Positions 17,096 to 26,200 of a DNA stretch of 64,000 nt are shown here, piece by piece. The notes under the pieces were generated by a model, which was given only the letters and a program-made list of their open reading frames with translations, made no database searches and was not told where the DNA came from. The stretch's first letter is position 1. Every line of letters begins with the position of its first letter. Source of the stretch: Streptomyces sp. NBC_01260 (lineage in GTDB: Bacteria; Actinomycetota; Actinomycetes; Streptomycetales; Streptomycetaceae). The stretch lies in contig NZ_CP108464.1 of assembly GCF_036226405.1 (NCBI RefSeq), forward strand, positions 5,208,001 to 5,272,000, given 5' to 3'. Both the position numbers and the translations under genes were made by a program.

Positions 17096-19912
17096 GTGTC
17101 CGTCTTCAACAAGCTCATGCGTGCAGGCGAAGGCAAGATCCTGCGCAAACTGCACCGCATCGCGGACCAGGTCAGCTCCATCGAAGAGGACTTCGTCAAC
17201 CTCTCCGACGCCGAGCTGCGGGCGCTCACCGACGAGTACAAGGAACGGTACGCGGACGGCGAGAGCCTGGACGACCTGCTTCCCGAAGCATTCGCGACCG
17301 TCCGTGAGGCCGCCAAGCGGGCCCTCGGACAGCGCCATTACGACGTTCAGATGATGGGCGGCGCAGCCCTGCACCTCGGCTATGTGGCCGAGATGAAGAC
17401 CGGCGAGGGCAAGACCCTGGTCGGCACGCTGCCCGCGTATCTCAACGCGCTCTCCGGCAAGGGCGTGCACCTGATCACGGTCAACGACTATCTGGCCGAG
17501 CGCGACTCGGAGATGATGGGCCGGGTCCACAAGTTCCTCGGGCTGGAGGTCGGCTGCATCATCGCCAACATGACTCCGGCCCAGCGTCGTGAGCAGTACG
17601 CCTGCGACATCACGTACGGCACGAACAACGAGTTCGGCTTCGACTACCTCCGCGACAACATGGCGTGGTCGCAGGACGAGCTCGTCCAGCGCGGTCACAA
17701 CTTCGCGATCGTCGACGAGGTCGACTCGATCCTGGTCGACGAGGCCCGTACCCCGCTGATCATCTCCGGTCCCGCCGACCAGGCCACCAAGTGGTACGGC
17801 GACTTCGCCAAGCTGGTCACCCGGCTGGCCAAGGGCGAGGCGGGCAACCCGCTCAAGGGCATCGAGGAGACCGGCGACTACGAGGTCGACGAGAAGAAGC
17901 GGACCGTCGCGATCCACGAGCCCGGTGTCGCGAAGGTGGAGGACTGGCTCGGCATCGAGAACCTCTACGAGTCGGTGAACACCCCCCTCGTCGGGTACCT
18001 CAACAACGCCATCAAGGCCAAGGAACTCTTCAAGAAGGACAAGGACTACGTCGTCATCGACGGCGAAGTCATGATCGTCGACGAGCACACCGGCCGTATC
18101 CTCGCCGGCCGCCGCTACAACGAGGGCATGCACCAGGCGATCGAGGCGAAGGAAGGGGTGGACATCAAGGACGAGAACCAGACCCTCGCCACGATCACCC
18201 TGCAGAACTTCTTCCGCCTCTACGGCAAGCTCTCCGGCATGACCGGTACGGCGATGACCGAGGCCGCCGAGTTCCACCAGATCTACAAGCTCGGTGTCGT
18301 GCCGATCCCGACCAACCGGCCGATGGTCCGGGCCGACCAGTCGGACCTGATCTACCGCACCGAGGTCGCGAAGTTCGCCGCCGTCGTCGACGACATCGCG
18401 GAGAAGCACGAGAAGGGCCAGCCGATCCTGGTCGGCACCACCTCGGTCGAGAAGTCCGAGTACCTCTCGCAGCAGCTCTCCAAGCGCGGTGTGCAGCACG
18501 AGGTCCTCAACGCCAAGCAGCACGACCGGGAGGCGCCGATCATCGCGCAGGCCGGCCGCAAGGGTGCCGTCACGGTCGCGACGAACATGGCGGGCCGCGG
18601 TACGGACATCAAGCTGGGCGGCAACCCCGACGACCTGGCCGAGGCGGATCTGCGTCAGCGCGGACTCGACCCGGTCGACCACGTCGAGGAGTGGGCGGCC
18701 GCGCTGCCCGCGGCGCTGGAGAAGGCCGAGCAGGCGGTGAAGGCCGAGCACGACGAGGTCAAGGACCTCGGCGGGCTCTACGTCCTGGGCACCGAGCGGC
18801 ACGAGTCGCGCCGCATCGACAACCAGCTGCGTGGTCGTTCCGGCCGCCAGGGCGACCCGGGCGAGTCCCGCTTCTACCTGTCGCTGGGCGACGACCTGAT
18901 GCGTCTGTTCAAGGCGCAGATGGTCGAGCGCGTGATGTCGATGGCCAACGTGCCGGACGATGTGCCGATCGAGAACAAGATGGTCACGCGTGCGATCGCG
19001 TCGGCCCAGTCGCAGGTCGAGCAGCAGAACTTCGAGACGCGTAAGAACGTCCTGAAGTACGACGAGGTGCTCAACCGGCAGCGTGAGGTCATCTACGGCG
19101 AGCGGCGCCGGGTGCTTGAGGGCGAGGACCTCCAGGACCAGATCCGCCACTTCATGGATGACACGATCGACGACTACATCCGCCAGGAGACGGCGGAGGG
19201 GTTCGCCGAGGAATGGGACCTGGACCGGCTGTGGGGCGCGTTCAAGCAGCTCTACCCGGTGAAGGTCACGGTCGCCGAGCTGGAGGAGGCCGCCGGGGAT
19301 CTCGCCGGGGTCACCGCCGAGTTCATCGCCGAGTCGGTCAAGGACGACATCCACGAGCAGTACGACGAGCGGGAGAAGACGCTCGGCTCCGACATCATGC
19401 GTGAGCTGGAGCGGCGCGTGGTGCTGTCGGTGCTGGACCGCAAGTGGCGTGAGCACCTCTACGAGATGGACTACCTCCAGGAGGGCATCGGCCTGCGGGC
19501 CATGGCGCAGAAGGACCCGCTGGTCGAGTACCAGCGCGAGGGCTTCGACATGTTCAACGCCATGATGGAGGGCATCAAGGAGGAGTCCGTCGGCTACCTG
19601 TTCAACCTGGAGGTCCAGGTCGAGCAGCAGGTCGAGGAGGTGCCGGTGCAGGACGCGGGGACCTCGCTGTCCAAGGAGGACGCCGTTCCGGCGGCGCGTC
19701 CGGAGATCCGGGCGAAGGGGCTCGACGCCCCGCAGCGCCCCGACCGGCTGCACTTCTCCGCTCCCACGGTGGACGGAGAGGGCGGGGTCGTCGAGGGCGA
19801 CTTCGCGAGCGTCGACAGTGACGGGGCCGGTGCTGAGTCCGACGGGCTCACCCGGGCTGAGCGGCGCAAGGCGCAGAAGAGTGGCGGGGGCGGGCGGCGC
19901 CGCAAGAAGTAG
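17096..19912 (+). CDS. secA: Preprotein translocase ATPase SecA
   Basis: This 938-residue SecA starts at a GTG preceded by aaggagac (17080-17087). The frame is open 93 nt further upstream but family homology starts here ([12 protein letters not shown]). It has nucleotide-binding domain 1 with Walker [10 protein letters not shown] near residues 99-107 and DEVDSI near 206. The crosslinking domain, domain 2 ([11 protein letters not shown], then [22 protein letters not shown]), and the helical scaffold follow. The C-terminus is variable, ends in a Gly/Lys/Arg-rich tail and lacks the zinc-binding CxC motif of E. coli SecA, as usual in actinobacteria. It powers Sec-dependent protein export and is monocistronic between a divergent GNAT gene and a strong hairpin. 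Confidence 0.98.
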   Translation: MSVFNKLMRAGEGKILRKLHRIADQVSSIEEDFVNLSDAELRALTDEYKERYADGESLDDLLPEAFATVREAAKRALGQRHYDVQMMGGAALHLGYVAEMKTGEGKTLVGTLPAYLNALSGKGVHLITVNDYLAERDSEMMGRVHKFLGLEVGCIIANMTPAQRREQYACDITYGTNNEFGFDYLRDNMAWSQDELVQRGHNFAIVDEVDSILVDEARTPLIISGPADQATKWYGDFAKLVTRLAKGEAGNPLKGIEETGDYEVDEKKRTVAIHEPGVAKVEDWLGIENLYESVNTPLVGYLNNAIKAKELFKKDKDYVVIDGEVMIVDEHTGRILAGRRYNEGMHQAIEAKEGVDIKDENQTLATITLQNFFRLYGKLSGMTGTAMTEAAEFHQIYKLGVVPIPTNRPMVRADQSDLIYRTEVAKFAAVVDDIAEKHEKGQPILVGTTSVEKSEYLSQQLSKRGVQHEVLNAKQHDREAPIIAQAGRKGAVTVATNMAGRGTDIKLGGNPDDLAEADLRQRGLDPVDHVEEWAAALPAALEKAEQAVKAEHDEVKDLGGLYVLGTERHESRRIDNQLRGRSGRQGDPGESRFYLSLGDDLMRLFKAQMVERVMSMANVPDDVPIENKMVTRAIASAQSQVEQQNFETRKNVLKYDEVLNRQREVIYGERRRVLEGEDLQDQIRHFMDDTIDDYIRQETAEGFAEEWDLDRLWGAFKQLYPVKVTVAELEEAAGDLAGVTAEFIAESVKDDIHEQYDEREKTLGSDIMRELERRVVLSVLDRKWREHLYEMDYLQEGIGLRAMAQKDPLVEYQREGFDMFNAMMEGIKEESVGYLFNLEVQVEQQVEEVPVQDAGTSLSKEDAVPAARPEIRAKGLDAPQRPDRLHFSAPTVDGEGGVVEGDFASVDSDGAGAESDGLTRAERRKAQKSGGGGRRRKK

Positions 19913-19934
19913 CGCGCGCTGACTGCTGGATCGC

Positions 19935-19973
19935 GGCCGGGGCCGGACACCGTACGGGTGTCCGGCCCCGGCC
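19935..19973 (+). terminator. Terminator after secA
   Basis: A perfect 16-bp stem (ggccggggccggacac at 19935-19950 with gtgtccggccccggcc at 19958-19973) and 7-nt loop begin about 23 nt after the secA stop. Confidence 0.8.
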
Positions 19974-20221
19974 GTTGTGCGGGGGTGGGGCCCGTGCGGT
20001 GGCGGTACGGCGAGTCCCCACGCCGGAGGACTGGAACGGGGGCTGGGTGGGCCGGTGGGGCAGGGGAGGGGGATTTGGGCGGGAGGGGGCCGCGAGGGCC
20101 ACTGAGGGCCGTACAGCCCCGTAGTGGGTGCCGGATGGGAAGCCGCGCCGGCTGTGAGTGGCGACGGGCGGGTTGGGCCGGCCCCGGGGTGGCGGGACCG
20201 GGGAGGGGTGGGCTCCTTCGG
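19974..20221. other. Intergenic G-rich stretch, no gene seen
   Basis: Together with the secA terminator, about 300 bp separates secA from the convergent Rv3235-like gene. The stretch is very G-rich on the plus strand (runs such as ggggcaggggaggggga near 20057-20072), but I see no credible coding frame or RNA gene. Confidence 0.5.
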
Positions 20222-20641
20222 TCAGGGATGGCGGGCCGGGGCACTGCCCAGTTCCACTGCGGCGCAGCGCCAGCGGAGGTCGGGGCCCTGTTCCAGGCGG
20301 AAGGCCATGGCCCGGACCTGTTCGCCCGCCGCGATGCTCGCGCAGGCCTCCACCACGCCGGGGGCCGGCTGGGCGCCGCGGCACATGCGGATCACCGGGC
20401 GGGCGCCGCGGCTCCTGAGCGGGGTGGCGGGGGCCAGTTCGGCGAGCTGGTCGTAGGCCTCGCCGATGGTGTGGCCGAGCATCCAGTGGACGGGGCGCTG
20501 GCCGCTGAGGACGGCCAGGAGGCGTTCCGCGAACCACTGGTGGGGGCGGACGCGCCGGGGCGTCCGGAGGCGTTGCGAGGGGACGGTCTCGGGCCTGCGT
20601 GCGTCGTGTCGTCCGGCGGGCCGGGTCCTGTTCATGGTCAC
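20222..20641 (-). CDS. Rv3235-family protein
   Basis: This 139-residue protein starts at a GTG at 20641, or an ATG two codons later at 20635. It begins with an Arg/Pro-rich stretch followed by the family signature QWFAERLLAVLSGQRPVHWML, a small alpha/beta domain, and a C-terminal WRCAAVELG-type strand. Rv3235-like proteins sit next to secA in mycobacteria as well, so the position is conserved. No enzymatic motif is visible and the function is unknown. Confidence 0.85.
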   Translation of the reverse strand: MTMNRTRPAGRHDARRPETVPSQRLRTPRRVRPHQWFAERLLAVLSGQRPVHWMLGHTIGEAYDQLAELAPATPLRSRGARPVIRMCRGAQPAPGVVEACASIAAGEQVRAMAFRLEQGPDLRWRCAAVELGSAPARHP

Positions 20642-20931
20642 TGCTCATCGCCCCCGTGCTTCAGAGGCCCGGCAAATACCGGGCGGTAACTTCTGCTGTG
20701 GATCTTCTACGGGGGCGGCGGACGCGGCCGCAAGCGTCGGAGGGGCCGATGGAGCGGACCCGGAATTCACCTATCCGGGTGGCGGACCCGGTTCGGAGAG
20801 GGGAGCGGGGCGGGGGCGGGCAGGGTGAGCGGCGGTCGCCGGGTGGACGGGGCGGGGCCCGTACAGGTAACCCCAAAGGGGGACGTCGCACGTATCCTGA
20901 GGGCGTCTCCGACTACGAAAGCGGCCAAGCC

Positions 20932-21438
20932 ATGCGCGTGTACGTCCCCCTGACCCTCTCCGGTCTCGCAGCGGCGCACCGGGCGGGCGAGCTGGGCCCC
21001 GGTCCGCTCACCGCGTACGCGGTGACCCCCGCACTGCGCGAGTGGTACGTCTCCGACGACATCGAGGAGCTGGAGTACGCGGCGCTCAGCCGGGCCGCGT
21101 CCGCGTCGCTGCGGATGATCGCCGGGGACCCCGCTGCCACCCGCCGTCGCGTCGTCGTCGCGGTCGATGTGCCGGACGGGGACGCCGTCGCCGACCCGGA
21201 CCACATCCTGGACGCCTCGTCGCTCGGTGAGGTCGCGATCGCGTCCGCGGTGGCGCTGGCGAAGGCGGCCGCGGTGCACGTCGACTCGGACGAGGCGGAC
21301 AAGGACGTCACGGCGGCCGCGGCCGCGCTGGGGGCGGCGGACCTCGGTGACGGCGACGCGCAGTTCACCGTGGACGGCGCCGAGGACCACGAGCTGCTGT
21401 GGTTCGGCATTCAGGAGATTCCGAACCTGATCGGCTGA
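20932..21438 (+). CDS. DUF6912 family protein
   Basis: The protein is 168 residues from the ATG at 20932 (MRVYVPLTLSGLAAAH), where conserved sequence begins; the longer open frame upstream is not supported. It is a soluble alpha/beta protein ending in HELLWFGIQEIPNLI, a pattern seen in actinobacterial proteins encoded near secA and annotated only as DUF6912. It is divergent from the Rv3235-like gene and 70 bp upstream of the HAD gene. The biochemical role is unknown. Confidence 0.85.
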   Translation: MRVYVPLTLSGLAAAHRAGELGPGPLTAYAVTPALREWYVSDDIEELEYAALSRAASASLRMIAGDPAATRRRVVVAVDVPDGDAVADPDHILDASSLGEVAIASAVALAKAAAVHVDSDEADKDVTAAAAALGAADLGDGDAQFTVDGAEDHELLWFGIQEIPNLIG

Positions 21439-21508
21439 CGGCGGAGCGGAGCGGCCCTGGCGGCGGCCGCAGCACCGGTTGTCGGTGGCGGCGGGTATTT
21501 TTCTTGGC

Positions 21509-22180
21509 ATGGGGACGCAGGAGAAGTACCGCACGCATCTCGTCTGGGACTGGAACGGCACGCTGCTCGACGACAACACCGCGGTCGTCGGCGCGACGAA
21601 CGCCGCGTTCGGTGAGGTCGGCGTGGCGCCGATCAGCCTGGACCAGTACCGGGAGATGTACTGCATCCCGATACCCCGCTTCTACGAACGGCTGATGGGC
21701 CGGCTGCCCACCGAGGCCGAGTGGGATCTGATGGACGTGGTCTTCCACCGCCACTACACCGAGCAGCGCGAGGGCTGCGGGCTGACGGAGGGGGCCGCGG
21801 AACTGCTCGCGCGGTGGCAGCAGGCCGGCCGGAGCCAGTCCCTGCTGAGCATGTACGGGCACGACGAACTGGTCCCCGTGGTGCGGGGATACGGCATCGA
21901 GCGGCACTTCGTGCGCGTCGACGGCCGCACCGGGCGCTCCGGCGGCAGCAAGGCGCAGCACATGGAGCGGCATTTCGCGGCGCTGGACGGGATATCCCCG
22001 GAGCACGCGGTGATCATCGGAGACGCGGTGGACGACGCGGTGGCCGCGGCCCATGTCGGCGCGCGGGCGGTGCTCTACACGGGTGGTTCGCACAGCCGGG
22101 CCAGCCTGGAGGCGGCCGGGGTGCCCGTCGTGGACACCCTGGCCGAAGCGGCGGCCCTCGCCGAGCAGCTGGGCCGGTAG
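21509..22180 (+). CDS. HAD-superfamily phosphatase (phosphoglycolate-phosphatase-like)
   Basis: This 223-residue HAD hydrolase has motif I VWDWNGTLLDDN near residues 11-22 with both catalytic aspartates (DWN form), an alpha-helical cap, and motif III/IV near the C-terminus (AVIIGDAVDDAVAA). The DWNGTLLDD form is typical of an actinobacterial phosphoglycolate-phosphatase-like group. The ATG at 21509 was chosen because homology begins just after it. The substrate is not determined by the sequence. It is probably co-transcribed with the DUF6912 gene. Confidence 0.9.
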   Translation: MGTQEKYRTHLVWDWNGTLLDDNTAVVGATNAAFGEVGVAPISLDQYREMYCIPIPRFYERLMGRLPTEAEWDLMDVVFHRHYTEQREGCGLTEGAAELLARWQQAGRSQSLLSMYGHDELVPVVRGYGIERHFVRVDGRTGRSGGSKAQHMERHFAALDGISPEHAVIIGDAVDDAVAAAHVGARAVLYTGGSHSRASLEAAGVPVVDTLAEAAALAEQLGR

Positions 22181-22186
22181 GGCAGC

Positions 22187-22238
22187 CGGCGGCCGGTACC
22201 GGCCGCCGCCCGCTCCGCACCGGCTGGGGAGCCGGTGC
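22187..22238. terminator. Two adjacent hairpins between convergent HAD and DJ-1 genes
   Basis: A perfect 22-bp palindrome centred on gtac (22187-22208) is followed by a 9-bp stem with gggg loop (gcaccggct at 22217-22225 with agccggtgc at 22230-22238). They lie between convergent genes and probably terminate both. Confidence 0.6.
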
Positions 22239-22308
22239 TCAGGTGACCCGGCCCTCCGCGCGGAGCACCCTCGCTCAGGTGACCGGGGCCTTGGTGCGGA
22301 GCACGGTC
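22237..22308 (-). repeat. 36-bp tandem duplication around the DJ-1 stop codon
   Basis: Two adjacent 36-bp copies (22273-22308 and 22237-22272) match at 29 of 36 positions, and each contains ggtcacctgagc on the minus strand. The first copy encodes the last residues of the DJ-1 protein and its stop. The second lies just downstream and repeats the same ending, including an in-register TGA. Confidence 0.7.
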
Positions 22309-22841
22309 AGGAATTCACGCATCCAGGCCGAGTGGTCGGGCCAGGCGCGGGACGAGACCAGGGTGCCGTCCACCACGACCTCGGTGTCCTGGAAGGCTGC
22401 CCCGGCCGACTCCATGTCCGGTTCCAGCGCGGGATAGGCCGTGACACGGCGGTTCTTCAGCGCACCGGCCGCGGCCGTCATCAGCGGGCCATGGCAGATC
22501 TGGGCCACCGGGCGGTCCGTGTCGAAGAACGCCGTGAGGATCTTGCGCAGGCCGGCGTCGTTGCGGAGGTACTCGGGGGCGCGGCCGCCCGGGACGACCA
22601 GGGCCACGTAGTCGGCCGGGTCGACCTCGGTGAAGGCCAGATCGGCGGGCCAGGCGTAGCCGGGCTTCTCGGTGTACGTGTCGAACCCGGGCTCGAAGTC
22701 ATGGACCACGAAGCGGAGCATCTTGCGGGACGGGGCGGCGATGTGGACCTCGTACCCCTCCTCGCGCAGCCGCTGGTACGGATAGAGGACCTCGAGGGAC
22801 TCGGCGGCGTCGCCGGTGACGATCAGGATCTTCGGTGCCAT
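22275..22841 (-). CDS. DJ-1/PfpI family protein
   Basis: The protein is 188 residues from the ATG at 22841 (MAPKILIVTGDAAES). The family nucleophile-elbow cysteine is visible in AQICHGPLM, and the nucleotide-binding-like loop VVPGGRAPEYLR precedes it. Family members include glyoxalase III/deglycase-type enzymes, chaperones and intracellular peptidases, and sequence alone does not choose among them. An upstream extension of 20 codons is possible but lacks homology. It is divergent from the glutamate dehydrogenase gene across a 391-bp region. Confidence 0.9.
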   Translation of the reverse strand: MAPKILIVTGDAAESLEVLYPYQRLREEGYEVHIAAPSRKMLRFVVHDFEPGFDTYTEKPGYAWPADLAFTEVDPADYVALVVPGGRAPEYLRNDAGLRKILTAFFDTDRPVAQICHGPLMTAAAGALKNRRVTAYPALEPDMESAGAAFQDTEVVVDGTLVSSRAWPDHSAWMREFLTVLRTKAPVT

Positions 22842-23232
22842 GGCAGGGCTCCCCACGGTTCGTCGGCCTGTTCCGGTTACCAGAGTGCGACACCACGGCA
22901 CGATGCGCTGTCCAGAGTGTCAAAGTTCGTGGCTTTCTTTTGTACACATACGGCTCGTGACGGTGACCGGGGCGGGGGAGATAGCCTGGACCCCGTGATC
23001 AGCGCGATACGCCTCGGGGGCAGCGAAGCCCCCGGCCTGCGCCCGGAGTGCCACAGCACCCGGGCCCTGACTGATCCCCTCAGCCCGGCCCGAGTGCCAA
23101 AAATGGCCAATATGGTCCCGGGCGTCTCTCATAGCGGCATAGCGTCGACTCAGACCGGAAACCCCGTGTCGTGGCGGTACGTCGTCTTTTTCACCTACGT
23201 CACGCAACGGCGCGCGACAGGAGCCAGAGGAC
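22842..23232. promoter_or_regulatory. Divergent regulatory region DJ-1 / glutamate dehydrogenase
   Basis: This 391-bp region separates divergent genes and shows no credible coding frame. It has a short AT-richer patch around 22915-22955 (tttcttttgtacacatacg) that could contain a promoter, but I cannot define -35/-10 elements with confidence. Confidence 0.45.
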
Positions 23233-26200
23233 ATGCAGACCAAGCTGGACGAAGCCAAGGCCGAGCTGCTCGCACGGGCCGCCAAGGTAGCTGACAACAG
23301 CCCGGGCGGTGGTGTCGGTGGCCCGGGCGGTACCCCCCGGGTGCACGTTGCGGCCACCGGGGCCGACAACGGCAACGGGGCCGGGCAGGAGCGTCCGCGC
23401 CAGGACGTGCTGCTCGCCTATCTCCAGCGCTACTACCTCCACACCGCTCCGGAGGACATCGGCGGCCGGGACCCGGTCGACGTCTTCGGCGCCGCCTCCT
23501 CCCACTACCGGCTCGCGGAGAACCGCCCGCAGGGCACGGCGAACGTCCGGGTGCACACCCCGACCGTCGAGGAGAACGGCTGGACCTGCAGCCACTCCGT
23601 CGTCGAGGTCGTCACGGACGACATGCCGTTCCTGGTGGACTCTGTCACCAATGAGCTGTCCCGCCAGGGGCGTGGCATCCATGTCGTGATCCACCCGCAG
23701 GTCATCGTCCGACGCGATGTGGCCGGCAAGCTGATCGAGGTCCTCGCCGACGGCGCCGGCATCTCGACCGGTCCGCAGAACGGGCGCAAGAACGCCAAGG
23801 GGGCGAAGGACGCCAAGGCCGAGCTGCCGCACGACGCGCTCGTCGAGTCCTGGATCCACGTCGAGATCGACCGTGAGTCCGACCGTGCCGACCTCAAGCA
23901 GATCCAGGCCGACCTGCTGCGCGTGCTCTCCGACGTACGGGAGACCGTCGAGGACTGGGAGAAGATGCGGGACGCGGCGCTGCGCATCGCCGACGACCTG
24001 CCCGGCGAGCCGCTCGACGACCTCGCCGACGACGAGGTGAACGAGGCCAGGGAGCTGCTGCGCTGGCTCGCCGCCGACCACTTCACCTTCCTCGGCTACC
24101 GCGAGTACGAGCTGAAGGACTCCGACGCGCTGGCCGCCGTACCCGGCACCGGCCTCGGCATCCTGCGCTCCGACCCGCACCACAGCGAGGACGAGGCGCA
24201 CCCGGTCAGCCCCTCCTTCGACCGGCTGCCCGCCGACGCCCGCGCCAAGGCGCGGGAGCACAAGCTCCTCATCCTCACCAAGGCCAACAGCCGGGCGACC
24301 GTGCACCGCCCCAGCTACCTCGACTACGTCGGCGTGAAGAAGTTCGACGCCGAGGGCAATGTCATCGGTGAGCGCCGCTTCCTCGGACTGTTCTCGTCCG
24401 CCGCCTACACCGAGTCCGTGCGCCGGGTGCCCGTCGTCCGCCGCAAGGTGGCCGAGGTGCTGGAGGGCGCGGGCTTCTCGTACAACAGCCACGACGGCCG
24501 CGACCTGCTCCAGATCCTGGAGACGTACCCGCGCGACGAGCTGTTCCAGACGCCGCCCGACCAGCTGCGCTCCGTCGTCACCTCGGTGCTCTACCTCCAG
24601 GAGCGGCGCCGGCTCCGGCTCTACCTGCGCCAGGACGAGTACGGGCGCTACTACTCCGCGATCGTCTACCTGCCGCGCGACCGCTACACCACCGGCGTAC
24701 GCCTGCGGCTGATCGACATCCTCAAGGAGGAGCTGAACGGCACCAGCGTCGACTTCACCGCCTGGAACACCGAGTCGATCCTCTCCAGGCTGCACTTCGT
24801 CGTCCGGGTCGCCCCCGGCAGCGAGCTGACCGGCCTCACCGACGCCGAGGCCGACCGCATCGAGGCCCGGCTCGTCGAGGCCGCCCGCTCCTGGGCCGAC
24901 GGCTTCCAGGAGGCGCTGAACGCCGAGTGCGGCGAGGAGCGCGCCGCCGAGCTGCTGCGCCAGTACGGGCACTCGTTCCCCGAGGGCTACAAGGCCGACC
25001 ACTCGGCGCGCGCGGCCGTGGCCGACCTGGTCCACCTCGAAGCCCTCAAGGAGCACGAGCGGGACTTCGCCCTCAGCCTGTACGAGCCGGTCGGCGCCGC
25101 CCCCGGCGAGCGCCGCTTCAAGATCTACCGGACCGGCGAGCAGGTCTCCCTCTCCGCCGTCCTGCCGGCGCTCCAGCGCCTCGGGGTCGAGGTCGTCGAC
25201 GAGCGCCCGTACGAACTGCGCTGTGCGGACCGTACGCACGCCTGGATCTACGACTTCGGGCTGCGGATGCCGCAGGGCACGGGCGGCGGCAGCCACCTGG
25301 CCGACGACGCCCGCGAGCGGTTCCAGGAGGCCTTCGCCGCCGTGTGGACCGGCGAGGCCGAGAACGACGGCTTCAACGCGCTGGTGCTGAGCGCCGGTCT
25401 GAACTGGCGCCAGGCGATGGTGCTGCGCGCCTACGCGAAGTACCTGCGCCAGGCCGGATCGACCTTCAGCCAGGACTACATGGAGAGCACTCTCCAGAAC
25501 AACGTCCACACCACCCGGCTGCTGGTCTCGCTCTTCGAGGCCCGGATGTCGCCGGGGCGCCAGAGCGCGGGCACGGAGCTGACCGACGGGCTCCTCGAAG
25601 AGCTCGACGGGGCCCTGGACCAGGTCGCCTCGCTCGACGAGGACCGGATCCTGCGGTCCTTCCTCACCGTTATCAAGGCCACCCTGCGCACCAACTTCTT
25701 CCAGCGCGCGGACAGCGGCCTGCCGCACAACTACGTGTCGATGAAGTTCGACCCGCAGTCCATCCCGGACCTCCCGGCCCCGCGCCCGGCGTTCGAGATC
25801 TGGGTCTACTCGCCTCGGGTCGAGGGCGTCCACCTGCGGTTCGGCAAGGTCGCCCGCGGTGGTCTGCGCTGGTCCGACCGGCGCGAGGACTTCCGTACCG
25901 AGATCCTCGGCCTGGTCAAGGCACAGATGGTGAAGAACACCGTCATCGTGCCGGTCGGCGCCAAGGGCGGCTTCGTCGCCAAGCAGCTCCCCGACCCGGC
26001 CGTCGACCGTGACGCCTGGATGGCCGAGGGCATCGCCTCGTACCGCACCTTCATCTCGGCACTGCTCGACATCACCGACAACATGGTGACCGGCGAGGTC
26101 GTGCACCCCAAGGACGTCGTCCGGCACGACGAGGACGACACCTACCTCGTCGTCGCCGCCGACAAGGGCACCGCGAAGTTCTCCGACATCGCCAACGAGG

